Positions 24,080 through 30,130 of a DNA stretch of 30,130 nt are shown piece after piece. Within the stretch, counting starts at the first letter, position 1. Every line of letters starts with the position of its first letter. The notes beneath the pieces were generated by a model. It saw nothing but the letters and a program-made list of their open reading frames with translations. It was not told where the DNA came from and did not search any database. The DNA is from an uncultured Lentisphaeraceae bacterium (GTDB lineage Bacteria > Verrucomicrobiota > Kiritimatiellia > RFP12 > DVOR01): the NCBI GenBank assembly GCA_937892925.1, contig CALBHX010000008.1, positions 1-30,130 of the forward strand, written 5' to 3'. Position numbers and translations under genes: made by a program.

Positions 24080-26675
24080 AGAAATGTTTTTGACAGCAAA
24101 TCTTTTGCACACCAGCAAAAAACGCAAATGCAAGTGGAAGACAGGCTGAGATTGCCAGGCACTTCATCCACAGATACCACGATAAGGGTTCCGTTCCAAA
24201 CGCTCGTCCGCCGTAAGTGACAATCATCCACTGGAGACCAAGCGCAAGGGTAAGTGTTAGGGCAAGCGCAGGATTCCCTGTAAGGTGGGAAAACGGATTG
24301 CCGCCATCGGGAAACCGAGAACAGAGTGCATTTGCGAGCTGACAACAGACGAACAGAGTGAAGAATACGGTTGAGCACTCGTGTGGTTGTGCGTTAAGGA
24401 AGTTAAAGTGAAGTTGTCCTAAGGCAAGCAACGCAATTCCGCAGCCAATCAAAAGCATACGGAAGAGCATGGTGCTGGAAATGAGCGGTGCATCTCGTCG
24501 AACAGGTGCTCGTTTAAGTAAGTCTTCATGCATTCGTTCAAGTCCCAAACACAACGCCGGTGGGCCATCCATAATAACATTGATCCACAGAAGTTCCAAG
24601 GCTGAGAATGGAGGTTCTCCTCCAAATAAGACGGTGAGCAATACTACCACGACGGAGGAAACATTAACCGTAAGCTGAAACAGGATGAAACGGCGAAAGT
24701 TATCCAAAATGCCGCGCCCCCAGCGAATGGCACGAACAATAGTGGTAAAGGCATCATCCAATAATAAAATGTCGCAGGCCGACTTTGTAACCTCCGTTCC
24801 GGATTTTCCCATGGCCACGCCCACATCTGCCGCCCGGATAGCTGGCGCATCATTGATTCCATCACCGGTTACTGCCACCGTCTCTCCCATGGCCTGGAGT
24901 GCTTGAACGACACGGCGTTTAATCATAGGTGTGGAGCGTGCAACGACACGAACCGTACGCAGTTTTTTTGCAAACGCTTCGTCATCTAGAGCTTCCAGGT
25001 CGTGTGCTGTAACAGCTGTTGTTTCATCGCTGAAAAGATCAAGTTCCTGAGCAATTGCTGTGGCAGTCAAAAGATTGTCCCCTGTCAACATCAGAACGTG
25101 AATTCCGGCTTGCCTGCAAGCACGAAGTGCCGCCGGGACATCCCCCCGCACCGGGTCGGCAATTGCCGCAAATCCGTCATAACAGAAGGCGCCCTCTGTT
25201 GTGTCACGATGAGCAAAGGCCAAAACGCGGCAAGCTTGCTTCTGCCAATACGCGAGCGCTTGTGTTATACGGGTGCGTACTTCAGGGGGTAAGACACAAC
25301 GTGAGAGGATGTGCTCCGGGCTTCCTTTAAGAAGTTCACGCCGATGGGGAGACGTGATTAGAGTAGACATACATTTTTTATCAGAAGAAAACGGTTCCAC
25401 ATGGGCAATAGTCGCCTTCTGTTTGAGAATTTCTGGCACAAGCCCATGTTGTGCAGCCGTCACCAGTAATGCACCTTCGGTTGGGTTCCCTGTGAATGTT
25501 TGCCGATCTTCCCGCAAAGTTGCGGTGCTGTTGATACAAATATTTTCCCACAATACCTCTGGAAGCGTATCTTCTTTCCCTGCGGTATTACATAGGCAAC
25601 GCACCGCCATGCGGTTTTCAGTCAAGGTGCCGGTCTTGTCCGTACAGATGTAAGTCACACACCCAATGGTTTCACAAGCAACCAACTTGCGGACAAGAGC
25701 TCGTTGTTTGGCCATTCGTAAGACGTGAATGGCCAGATCCATAGCAACGATGGTCGGTAATCCCTCTGGAACGCAGGCAACGATCAATACGATTGATGAT
25801 ACGAATGCTCCGCCAATTCCCTCCCATGAAAGTGTGTGTAACCAGAGCATCCAAAAGAGCTCAATAATAAATGCCAACGTTGCAGCCGATACCCCAAACA
25901 GGGCGATCCATTGCCCAAGATGTGCCAGCCGGTGCTGCAAGGGTGTTTGAACGGCAGTCCAGTCTGCCAGCGCGGCGGCAATTCGACCAAACTCAGTATT
26001 CAGCCCAACGGCCGTAATCACGAGGAGCCCAGAACCCGAAACGATAAAACTGCCAGCATATAGCATATTGCTTCGTTCGGCTACAGGCGTTTGCTCGGGA
26101 AGAACGGCCGTTGCAGTTTTTTCTACTGGAAGACTCTCTCCAGTCAAAGCAGATTCATCGGCACATAACTCATACGCTTCAATAAGCCGTCCATCCGCAG
26201 CCACCTTGTCGCCAGCTCCAATGCGAATGAGGTCGCCAACCACAAGTTCTTCCCGGCGAATCGATTGCCATCGTCCGCCCCGAAGCGCTGGAATAGATAC
26301 ATCTGCGCCGATTTTGCGCAACGCACGGAATGCTCGCGCACTGTGCCCTTCCATTCCAATTGAAATCCCAACGGAGAGGAAAATGGCTACTGAAACGCCA
26401 ATACACTCTGCGAAATCGGTCTCCCCACCATGCCACCAACGCGCGGTGTTGACCCCGATCAACAGGAACAACGCTAAAATCAACAGGAGTGTCATGGGCT
26501 CTTTGAATGCACACCCTATACGTTCAGCGAGTGAAATTTTTCTGGGTTCAGGGAGCTCATTCTTACCCCATGAGCGCCGATGGCGTTCCACTGCTTTCTG
26601 CGACAGTCCCTCTCGCTTGTTACATTCCAAGGCGTTCAATACGTCTGAAACAGACTGTGAAAAGTAGGCATGCAT
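24018..26675 (-). CDS. P-type cation-transporting ATPase (type IIA, probable Mn2+/Ca2+ exporter)
   Basis: The 885-residue protein starts at the ATG at 26675 with GGAGAGA five bases upstream; the frame extends further upstream but runs into the leader RNA. It has an N-terminal cation-ATPase domain, TGES near 178, PEGLP in M4 near 302, the phosphorylated DKTGTLT with D346, NPTEGALL, TGDN near 529, GDGINDAP near 600, and a C-terminal membrane block containing NVIMDGPPALCLG. This is the Ca2+/Mn2+ (PacL/PMR1/YoaB) class, exporting cations across the inner membrane. The upstream leader matches a manganese riboswitch, pointing to Mn2+. The last 20 codons are antisense to the ABC fusion gene and look unlike conserved ATPase sequence, so its 3' end may have been displaced. 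Confidence 0.93.
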   Translation of the reverse strand: MHAYFSQSVSDVLNALECNKREGLSQKAVERHRRSWGKNELPEPRKISLAERIGCAFKEPMTLLLILALFLLIGVNTARWWHGGETDFAECIGVSVAIFLSVGISIGMEGHSARAFRALRKIGADVSIPALRGGRWQSIRREELVVGDLIRIGAGDKVAADGRLIEAYELCADESALTGESLPVEKTATAVLPEQTPVAERSNMLYAGSFIVSGSGLLVITAVGLNTEFGRIAAALADWTAVQTPLQHRLAHLGQWIALFGVSAATLAFIIELFWMLWLHTLSWEGIGGAFVSSIVLIVACVPEGLPTIVAMDLAIHVLRMAKQRALVRKLVACETIGCVTYICTDKTGTLTENRMAVRCLCNTAGKEDTLPEVLWENICINSTATLREDRQTFTGNPTEGALLVTAAQHGLVPEILKQKATIAHVEPFSSDKKCMSTLITSPHRRELLKGSPEHILSRCVLPPEVRTRITQALAYWQKQACRVLAFAHRDTTEGAFCYDGFAAIADPVRGDVPAALRACRQAGIHVLMLTGDNLLTATAIAQELDLFSDETTAVTAHDLEALDDEAFAKKLRTVRVVARSTPMIKRRVVQALQAMGETVAVTGDGINDAPAIRAADVGVAMGKSGTEVTKSACDILLLDDAFTTIVRAIRWGRGILDNFRRFILFQLTVNVSSVVVVLLTVLFGGEPPFSALELLWINVIMDGPPALCLGLERMHEDLLKRAPVRRDAPLISSTMLFRMLLIGCGIALLALGQLHFNFLNAQPHECSTVFFTLFVCCQLANALCSRFPDGGNPFSHLTGNPALALTLTLALGLQWMIVTYGGRAFGTEPLSWYLWMKCLAISACLPLAFAFFAGVQKICCQKHFSNFLRRGEIPPVEGSEIADR

Positions 26676-26687
26676 TAATCTCTCTCC

Positions 26688-26731
26688 AAAAACAAATCGC
26701 CCATCTGGAGCGCATTCTCCGCACGGGCGAT
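26688..26731 (-). terminator. Leader terminator just before the ATPase ribosome-binding site
   Basis: On the minus strand ATCGCCC (26731-26725) pairs with GGGCGAT (26702-26696), with an inner GGAG/CTCC stem. It is followed by TTGTTTTT and then directly by the GGAGAGA ribosome-binding site. A terminator inside the 5' leader implies attenuation of the ATPase gene. Confidence 0.75.
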
Positions 26732-26754
26732 TTTCTTTTCGGAAAAGAGGAAAC

Positions 26755-26785
26755 GACTCGTGCGCCTTGTGGCTGCACAAGAGTC
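26755..26785 (-). promoter_or_regulatory. Alternative hairpin that competes with riboswitch stem P1
   Basis: On the minus strand GACTC (26785-26781) pairs with GAGTC (26759-26755), and inside it CTTGTG (26781-26776) pairs with CACAAG (26771-26766). The 5' arm contains the 3' strand of the riboswitch stem P1, so the two folds exclude each other. A T-rich stretch follows, so this may be a first terminator opened by ligand binding. The pairing is seen; the switching role is inferred. Confidence 0.6.
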
Positions 26786-26869
26786 TCATCATTACAGATA
26801 GGCCAGATCTTTCGACCGGGATTGTTGGCCTATCGCGTATACACGCCGACTACTCCCTCATGTGACAGC
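26772..26869 (-). promoter_or_regulatory. yybP-ykoY-type manganese riboswitch
   Basis: The minus-strand leader carries the two conserved boxes of this class: GGGAGTAG (26857-26850) just after the 5' strand of the basal stem, and ATGAGAC (26789-26783) just before its 3' strand. Stem P1 pairs GCTG(T)CACATGAG (26869-26857) with CTCTTGTGCAGC (26783-26772), with one bulge and one T-T mismatch. An inner stem ATAGGCC/GGCCTAT (7 bp) and a GCGT/ACGC hairpin fill the middle. The family binds Mn2+ and turns on exporters, including P-type ATPases such as Lactococcus YoaB, which fits the downstream gene. Confidence 0.85.
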
Positions 26870-26873
26870 GTAT

Positions 26874-26903
26874 AGTATAACAAATATTTACTTTTAAATA
26901 CAA
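26874..26903 (-). promoter_or_regulatory. Promoter of the riboswitch-ATPase transcript
   Basis: On the minus strand a TTGTAT box (26903-26898) and a TATACT box (26879-26874) are 18 nt apart in an AT-rich setting. The predicted start near 26869-26867 coincides with the first bases of the riboswitch stem. Confidence 0.65.
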
Positions 26904-27717
26904 TTCCGAAATAAACGAATCCAGAATCTTGGAAAGGTGTCGATAGAATCAAATACATAGGGTCATAGGGTGGGTTCATGAGCCTTCGTGATATCGATGG
27001 GCATACAACGAGAAAAATGGATGACGTTTGATTCCGAGGAAAGGGCAATCCTTCATCAGAAGGAATTATTGGTATGAACGCGCGTATGGCGTGGGAAGAA
27101 CGTAACGCGTGATAACGAACGATGGTGCATAAGTTCATATACTTTACTGTTCAGCGTTTCATACAGAGCCTTCATTTGAGATTGTCAATCGGAAATGAGA
27201 CTTGGTGATTATAATCAACGTATTTGTATGATAGGGTTGTCTTGGCAGTTTCACTTGTCTTATGCAGGCTTCATGAAGTTTTGGAAAACGTATTTTTCTG
27301 AACGGCGTATAATTTTTTGGAGCTTGTCGTCAAATGGCCGAAAGTATGTTCTTTCAATGTGCCGCTATGATTGTGAACCGCGAGGCGAGATATGATTTTT
27401 CATGAGTGAATTCTTCCTCAGCGCCAACGGTTACGTCTACCTCGTTTCAGAAGAGTATTTCACAATATGCGTCAATGGATTCTTTTATCTTTTATTTCTT
27501 AGGGGATTGCCTTTTCAAGGTTTCCTTAAAGAACGTTATCCGTGTTTGACGTTGTCCTTCGTGTATAATTTTTTGGGCTGAGTGCACACTGTTTATAAAT
27601 TTTATCTTCTTTAAAAACGTACCATTTATCTTGCGTAAGAGTGACTGCTTGGACGAGTTCGTTGGAATGTATCAATCAGTGAAGGTGAGAAAATGATCAA
27701 GGGGTGTGAGAATGGGA
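26904..27717. other. AT-rich gene-free stretch before the prophage remnant
   Basis: About 800 nt hold no gene I can support. Short open frames (for example 27195-27395 on the plus strand) have no recognisable motif and weak start sites. From about 27679 to 27765 the plus strand is unusually purine-rich (runs such as GGAGGAGAGGGAAA), just before the composition switches to GC-rich phage sequence. No RNA gene or convincing promoter was recognised. Confidence 0.5.
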
Positions 27718-27987
27718 TCAGGAGAGGAATGGTTGGAGGAGAGGGAAATTTGAGGGTGAAGATGTAGCCCTTCCAGCATTCATCACCTGAACGTGTAGGG
27801 GTGATAGGTTGCGAAGCCGGAAGGCGCGGCGGGGGCGGATGATGGCATCGCAGCGCTGTGTTACGCGGCGCCCGGCGCACAGGCCGGGAAAGTCGCCAAA
27901 GGGCGCCAGCTGCACTTCGAGGATATCGCCCGCGGCCAGCGTTTCGGGCAGCGGGGCGGCGGCGTTGAGGGTGAGGAGCTGTTTCAT
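27718..27987 (-). pseudogene. Truncated Mu I-like prophage protease/scaffold protein, N-terminal fragment
   Basis: The 89-codon frame starts at an ATG at 27987. Its first 50 or so residues (LLTLNAAAPLPETLAAGD, then EVQLAPFGDFPG) resemble the start of Mu-type I proteins, which act as head-maturation protease and scaffold and are normally several hundred residues long. After about residue 60 the sequence loses any phage character and runs into purine-rich flanking DNA, where a chance stop ends it. The fragment thus marks the broken end of the prophage. The resemblance is by eye and short, so a different phage gene is possible. Confidence 0.5.
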
Positions 27988-28108
27988 GCCCCTATTATCG
28001 CGCGCCCGCCGCGGCGGAAGAAGGGCACCGCCCGCAACTCCTGCAAATCCGCTGAAACAGTCAAGTTGGGCGACAAAAGAAAATCTGCCGCCCGGGTGGA
28101 GCGGCAGA

Positions 28109-28136
28109 GGAATGTGGAATGTGGAATGCGGAATGC
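28109..28136 (+). repeat. Four tandem copies of GGAATGY
   Basis: GGAATGT, GGAATGT, GGAATGC and GGAATGC follow head to tail in the 241-nt non-coding gap 27988-28228. Two TTCTCAG copies and a TTCTCAG/CTGAGAA hairpin lie just after. Another hairpin, GGGGG/CCCCC (28211-28226), stands directly after the stop of the next gene on the minus strand. The same 7-mer family recurs in opposite orientation at 29756-29803. Confidence 0.85.
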
Positions 28137-28228
28137 GCACGAGGTTCTCAGTTCTCAGCACTCCGTTCTGAGAAGGGCGGAAACGGCCTTTTTTCGCGTT
28201 TACCGTCCTAGGGGGTAAACTCCCCCCG

Positions 28229-28969
28229 TCAAACTGCCGCCGTGCGTTTTGCAAGTGGTTTGCAACAGACTGGCGCGCGTGTTTCGCAGGAGGCAGGCGC
28301 TTCAGGGGTGTCTTCCGGCGAATTTTCCGCCGCAGGAGCGCCTGAAGCGGTAGGCACGCGCCAGAGCTCTCCGCCTTGCCACACATAGCGGACCTTCCGG
28401 TCGAAGCCCATGGGCATGGCCGAGCGCTCGGAGCCATCGGCCGCGAGGGCGCGGCGCCTGGCTTTGGGCACGCGGCGGAGCAGGCGGCGGCGGTGCGTAT
28501 CGAGCATGCAGAGCAGCCGCCGGAGGTGCGCGGCCGTCAGGTCAAGCCACCACGCCCCGCGCTGCCCCTGCGGCATCGTCTGCCCCGGGAGCGCCCACAC
28601 CCAGCCGGCCTGCTTCAGAATGCCGCGGAGATACGCCTCGGGCGCGGCCTGAGCCTGAGCTTCCGGGGCGGCGATCTGGGCAATCTGTTCAGCTTGGGCT
28701 TCGGCCAGGGCGGCCAGGCGGCGGCTTTCGGCCGTGCCGAAGCGCCCGGCGGCCTCCACATCGCCCGCCTCAATGGCCGTTTCCAGCATCAGGCGGTCAA
28801 ACTCGGCGCCGCTGCCCACATTGCGTAAGAGCCCGCCGCTCCGGGGGCAGGCGCGGAGAATGAGGCCGCGCCGAAAGGCCTCCCACTGCTCACGGGGGAG
28901 GGCCTGCATGTCCATGGCTTTGTCCAGAAGGATGAAAAACGCGCCGCGCTGGCGGGGGGTGATATTCAT
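28229..28969 (-). CDS. Phage-type protein of unknown function
   Basis: The 246-residue protein starts at the ATG at 28969 with AGGAG six bases upstream; the longer upstream frame overlaps Gam and is not coding. The N-terminal half is helical (ITPRQRGAFFILLDKAMDMQ onward) and Ala/Glu/Arg-rich; the C-terminal half contains a Trp-rich stretch (GWVWALPGQ, AWWLDLT). It follows Gam by 28 nt. Its place after Gam is where Mu-like phages often carry GemA-type regulators, but I cannot see the GemA motif clearly, so no function is assigned. GC-rich codon use sets it apart from the genes left of 27.7 kb. Confidence 0.7.
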   Translation of the reverse strand: MNITPRQRGAFFILLDKAMDMQALPREQWEAFRRGLILRACPRSGGLLRNVGSGAEFDRLMLETAIEAGDVEAAGRFGTAESRRLAALAEAQAEQIAQIAAPEAQAQAAPEAYLRGILKQAGWVWALPGQTMPQGQRGAWWLDLTAAHLRRLLCMLDTHRRRLLRRVPKARRRALAADGSERSAMPMGFDRKVRYVWQGGELWRVPTASGAPAAENSPEDTPEAPASCETRAPVCCKPLAKRTAAV

Positions 28970-28997
28970 CGGTTTCTCCTTTCGCTTTCGGCTCAGT

Positions 28998-29531
28998 TTA
29001 GCACACCTGCGCGCCGGTTTTGGGCTGCGCGGCCATCTCCGTTTTGGGCTCCACAAAGAAGCGCTCGGTCTGGGCGATGCGCAGGCCGCAGGCCTCCAAA
29101 TCGGCCGCCGTGAGCGCGCCGCCGGTGTAGGCGCCAATCAGCGCGGCTCTATCGATCTCCTGAATATTGCGGACATATTCGGGCAGGCGCAGGCGCACCT
29201 GCTCCAGCGCGGCTTCGGCCTTGACGCGGGCGCGGAGGCGGCAGGCAGGCGTGCCCAGCCGCCAGCCGATAATCCCGTGCGTGAGCGCCAGCGAGCGGCG
29301 CGCGCCGAAGGCGGCTTTATTGAGCTCCGCCCAGCAGGCAATGAGCCCCTCGGCCTCTTCGCGCCGGGCGCGCTCAGCATCGAGCGCCGGGGCAAATCGT
29401 TCGCGCACCCGCGTGAGCTCGGCATCCATCTGCGCGGTGAGGCGGCGCGCGGCCGCATCGGCGGCGGCCACCTGCGCCAGCAGGCCTTCCACGTCTTCCA
29501 GTGATTGGGGCGCCTTGGTTTTCGGTTTCAT
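28998..29531 (-). CDS. gam: Mu-like host-nuclease inhibitor protein Gam
   Basis: The 177-residue protein has the usual Gam length. Two long amphipathic helices (about residues 10-75) form the coiled-coil of the dimer. The C-terminal part fits the family pattern: VRNIQEIDRAALIGAY, then ERFFVEPKTE. Mu Gam is a Ku-like protein that binds DNA ends and protects linear phage DNA from host exonucleases such as RecBCD. The ATG at 29531 follows AAGGAAG at a good distance. It lies 22 nt after the small 56-aa gene. Family membership is probable, from pattern and neighbours. Confidence 0.82.
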   Translation of the reverse strand: MKPKTKAPQSLEDVEGLLAQVAAADAAARRLTAQMDAELTRVRERFAPALDAERARREEAEGLIACWAELNKAAFGARRSLALTHGIIGWRLGTPACRLRARVKAEAALEQVRLRLPEYVRNIQEIDRAALIGAYTGGALTAADLEACGLRIAQTERFFVEPKTEMAAQPKTGAQVC

Positions 29532-29553
29532 GTATTGCTTCCTTTCTTTTCTG

Positions 29554-29724
29554 TTAGAGCCGTTCGGCGGTGAGGGTGTGCAGGGGCAGGCGCGTGGCCA
29601 GCGCCACGCGTTCGCGGGCTTGCGCCTCGGTGGCGGCCTCCACTTCCCAGACGGGTTTATGCGAGCCGCGGGCTTTCACGCGGTAACGCGCAGGTTTGGC
29701 AGGGGCTGATGTCTTCGATTTCAT
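29554..29724 (-). CDS. Small 56-aa prophage protein
   Basis: A 56-codon frame starts at ATG 29724, with AAGGAAAA upstream, and ends in TAA. The product is basic and Ala/Arg-rich, and the stretch KARGSHKPVWEVEAATEAQA reads like a small beta-alpha unit. It overlaps the end of the recombinase frame by 4 nt and precedes gam by 22 nt, so it fits a compact phage operon. Function unknown. Confidence 0.6.
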   Translation of the reverse strand: MKSKTSAPAKPARYRVKARGSHKPVWEVEAATEAQARERVALATRLPLHTLTAERL

Positions 29725-30130
29725 CGGTTTTTCCTTTCTTTCAGTTCAATCCGTTCATTCCTCATTCCGCATTTCGCCTGCCTGCCGGCAGGCAGGCATT
29801 CCTCCTCACGCGCTCGGTAGCGGAAGGTGGAGAGCGGGATCCCGCACGCTTTTGCCGCCGCGTTTCCCGAGATTTCACCGCTTTTCCAGCGCTGATAGAC
29901 GGCGTGGAAGTTTCCCGGCAGCGGTTTGGGAATGCGCCCGAAGCGGACGCCCTTTGATTTGGCCGCGGCAATCCCCTCGGCCTGACGCTGGCGGATCGTG
30001 GCGCGCTCGTTCTCGGCAACAAACGAAAGCACCTGCAGCACAATGTCGCTGAGAAAGGTTCCCAATAGATCCTTTCCGCGCCGGGTATCCAGCAGCGGCA
30101 TGTCCAGCACCACAATGTCGATGCCCTTCT
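29721..30130 (-). CDS. Serine recombinase (resolvase/invertase family), 5' end outside window
   Basis: The frame is open at the right edge, so the catalytic Ser region lies outside. The visible part starts KGIDIVVLDMPLLDTR, typical of the resolvase catalytic domain, followed by LSDIVLQVLSFVAENERATIRQRQAEGI (the long E-helix region) and the GVRFGR linker. A helix-turn-helix DNA-binding domain follows, with NAAAKACGIPLSTFRYRAR. Such enzymes resolve or invert DNA at short sites. The last 25 or so residues (from CLPAGRQ) are encoded by a palindromic repeat and GGAATGN copies, so the native C-terminus appears replaced or extended by repeat insertion. Confidence 0.88.
   Translation of the reverse strand, partial: KGIDIVVLDMPLLDTRRGKDLLGTFLSDIVLQVLSFVAENERATIRQRQAEGIAAAKSKGVRFGRIPKPLPGNFHAVYQRWKSGEISGNAAAKACGIPLSTFRYRAREEECLPAGRQAKCGMRNERIELKERKNR
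29756..29803. repeat. CATTCCN array split by a 22-bp perfect palindrome
   Basis: Copies CATTCCT (29756), CATTCCG (29763), CATTTCG (29770) and, after the palindrome, CATTCCT (29797) are the reverse complement of the GGAATGN repeat at 28109-28136. Between them, positions 29776-29797 form a perfect palindrome with 11-bp arms (GCCTGCCTGCC and its complement). The unit lies inside the 3' end of the recombinase frame and would fold into a strong hairpin. Confidence 0.85.

Larger units (their letters stand above)
27780..30130 (-). mobile_element. Mu-like prophage remnant (continues past the window edge)
   Basis: A GC-rich block with all genes on the minus strand: serine recombinase fragment, small ORF, Gam, unknown protein and an I-like fragment. 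Gam is specific to Mu-like phages. An early gene (Gam) lies close to a late-type fragment without the intervening Mor, lysis and portal genes, which suggests an internal deletion. The left limit is set where phage-like coding ends, near a small ATCACC/GGTGAT inverted repeat (27782-27805); it is approximate. Confidence 0.6.

Noticed and set aside
26676..26792. 39-codon N-terminal extension of the ATPase
   Set aside because: It runs through the leader terminator hairpin, while the ATG at 26675 has a strong ribosome-binding site.
26830..27138. 102-codon minus-strand open frame
   Set aside because: It overlaps the promoter and the riboswitch of the ATPase leader and has no gene-like features.
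27195..27395. 66-codon plus-strand open frame in the AT-rich gap
   Set aside because: Weak start site, no recognisable motif and no neighbours in the same direction; likely chance.
27541..27570. TTGAC and TATAAT boxes resembling a promoter
   Set aside because: The boxes are only about 12-13 nt apart, too close for a normal sigma-70 promoter, and no gene follows.
28109..28136. Possible CRISPR array
   Set aside because: The units are 7-mers in direct contact with no spacers.
28734..29709. Long plus-strand open frames opposite Gam and the neighbouring phage gene
   Set aside because: GC-rich DNA keeps antisense frames open; the minus-strand frames have good ribosome-binding sites and family patterns.

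Overview
This 30,130-base window looks like a chromosomal segment of a Gram-negative bacterium. It carries a type II secretion secretin with inner-membrane partners, a periplasmic alpha-2-macroglobulin-like protein and a secreted-type sugar-binding/permease fusion. The gene mix suggests the PVC superphylum (Verrucomicrobia/Lentisphaerae/Kiritimatiellota-like): a Ser/Thr kinase with a repeat-rich extracytoplasmic half, a small gene attached to the secretin gene that resembles proteins I remember from that group, and SBP-permease fusions. This lineage call is inference; no rRNA gene is present.

Layout. (1) 1-2934 (+): C-terminal part of an alpha-2-macroglobulin-like protein, convergent with uvrA and epmA (2953-6739, -). 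A hairpin covers both facing stop codons. (2) 6740-7424: a 685-nt gap with no recognisable gene. (3) 7425-14542 (+): five tightly spaced genes that look like one operon. They encode an EboB-like TatD-family hydrolase, a kinase with zinc ribbons and a transmembrane segment, PyrK, a membrane-anchored DnaJ-type zinc-finger protein, and an EboC-like UbiA-family prenyltransferase. (4) 14710-14976: promoter, tRNA-Phe, tRNA-Glu and terminator. (5) 15057-21386 (+): a partial type II secretion operon (GspK, GspL-like, GspM-like, GspD, a 158-aa unknown) ending in a terminator. (6) 21467-24079 (+): an ABC sugar-binding protein fused to a MalF-like permease. It overlaps tail-to-tail by 62 bp with a P-type cation ATPase (24018-26675, -). 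(7) 26688-26903 (-): the ATPase leader, with promoter, a yybP-ykoY-type manganese riboswitch and terminator hairpins. (8) 26904-27717: an AT-rich gap. (9) About 27780 to the window end: a GC-rich Mu-like prophage remnant on the minus strand (serine recombinase, small ORF, Gam, an unknown protein, and a truncated Mu I-like protein at the junction), with short GGAATGN repeats and a 22-bp palindrome.

How the parts work together. The leader RNA upstream of the ATPase matches the manganese-sensing riboswitch class, so the pump is probably a Mn2+ (or Mn2+/Ca2+) exporter switched on by its substrate. The 7425-14542 operon is the best candidate for an undescribed system. Two genes resemble members of the ebo metabolite-traffic cluster, but they flank a sensor-like kinase, an electron-transfer flavoprotein and a membrane-bound zinc-finger protein. 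The secretion genes form only the assembly-platform/secretin half of a type II system; the pseudopilin and ATPase genes must lie elsewhere.
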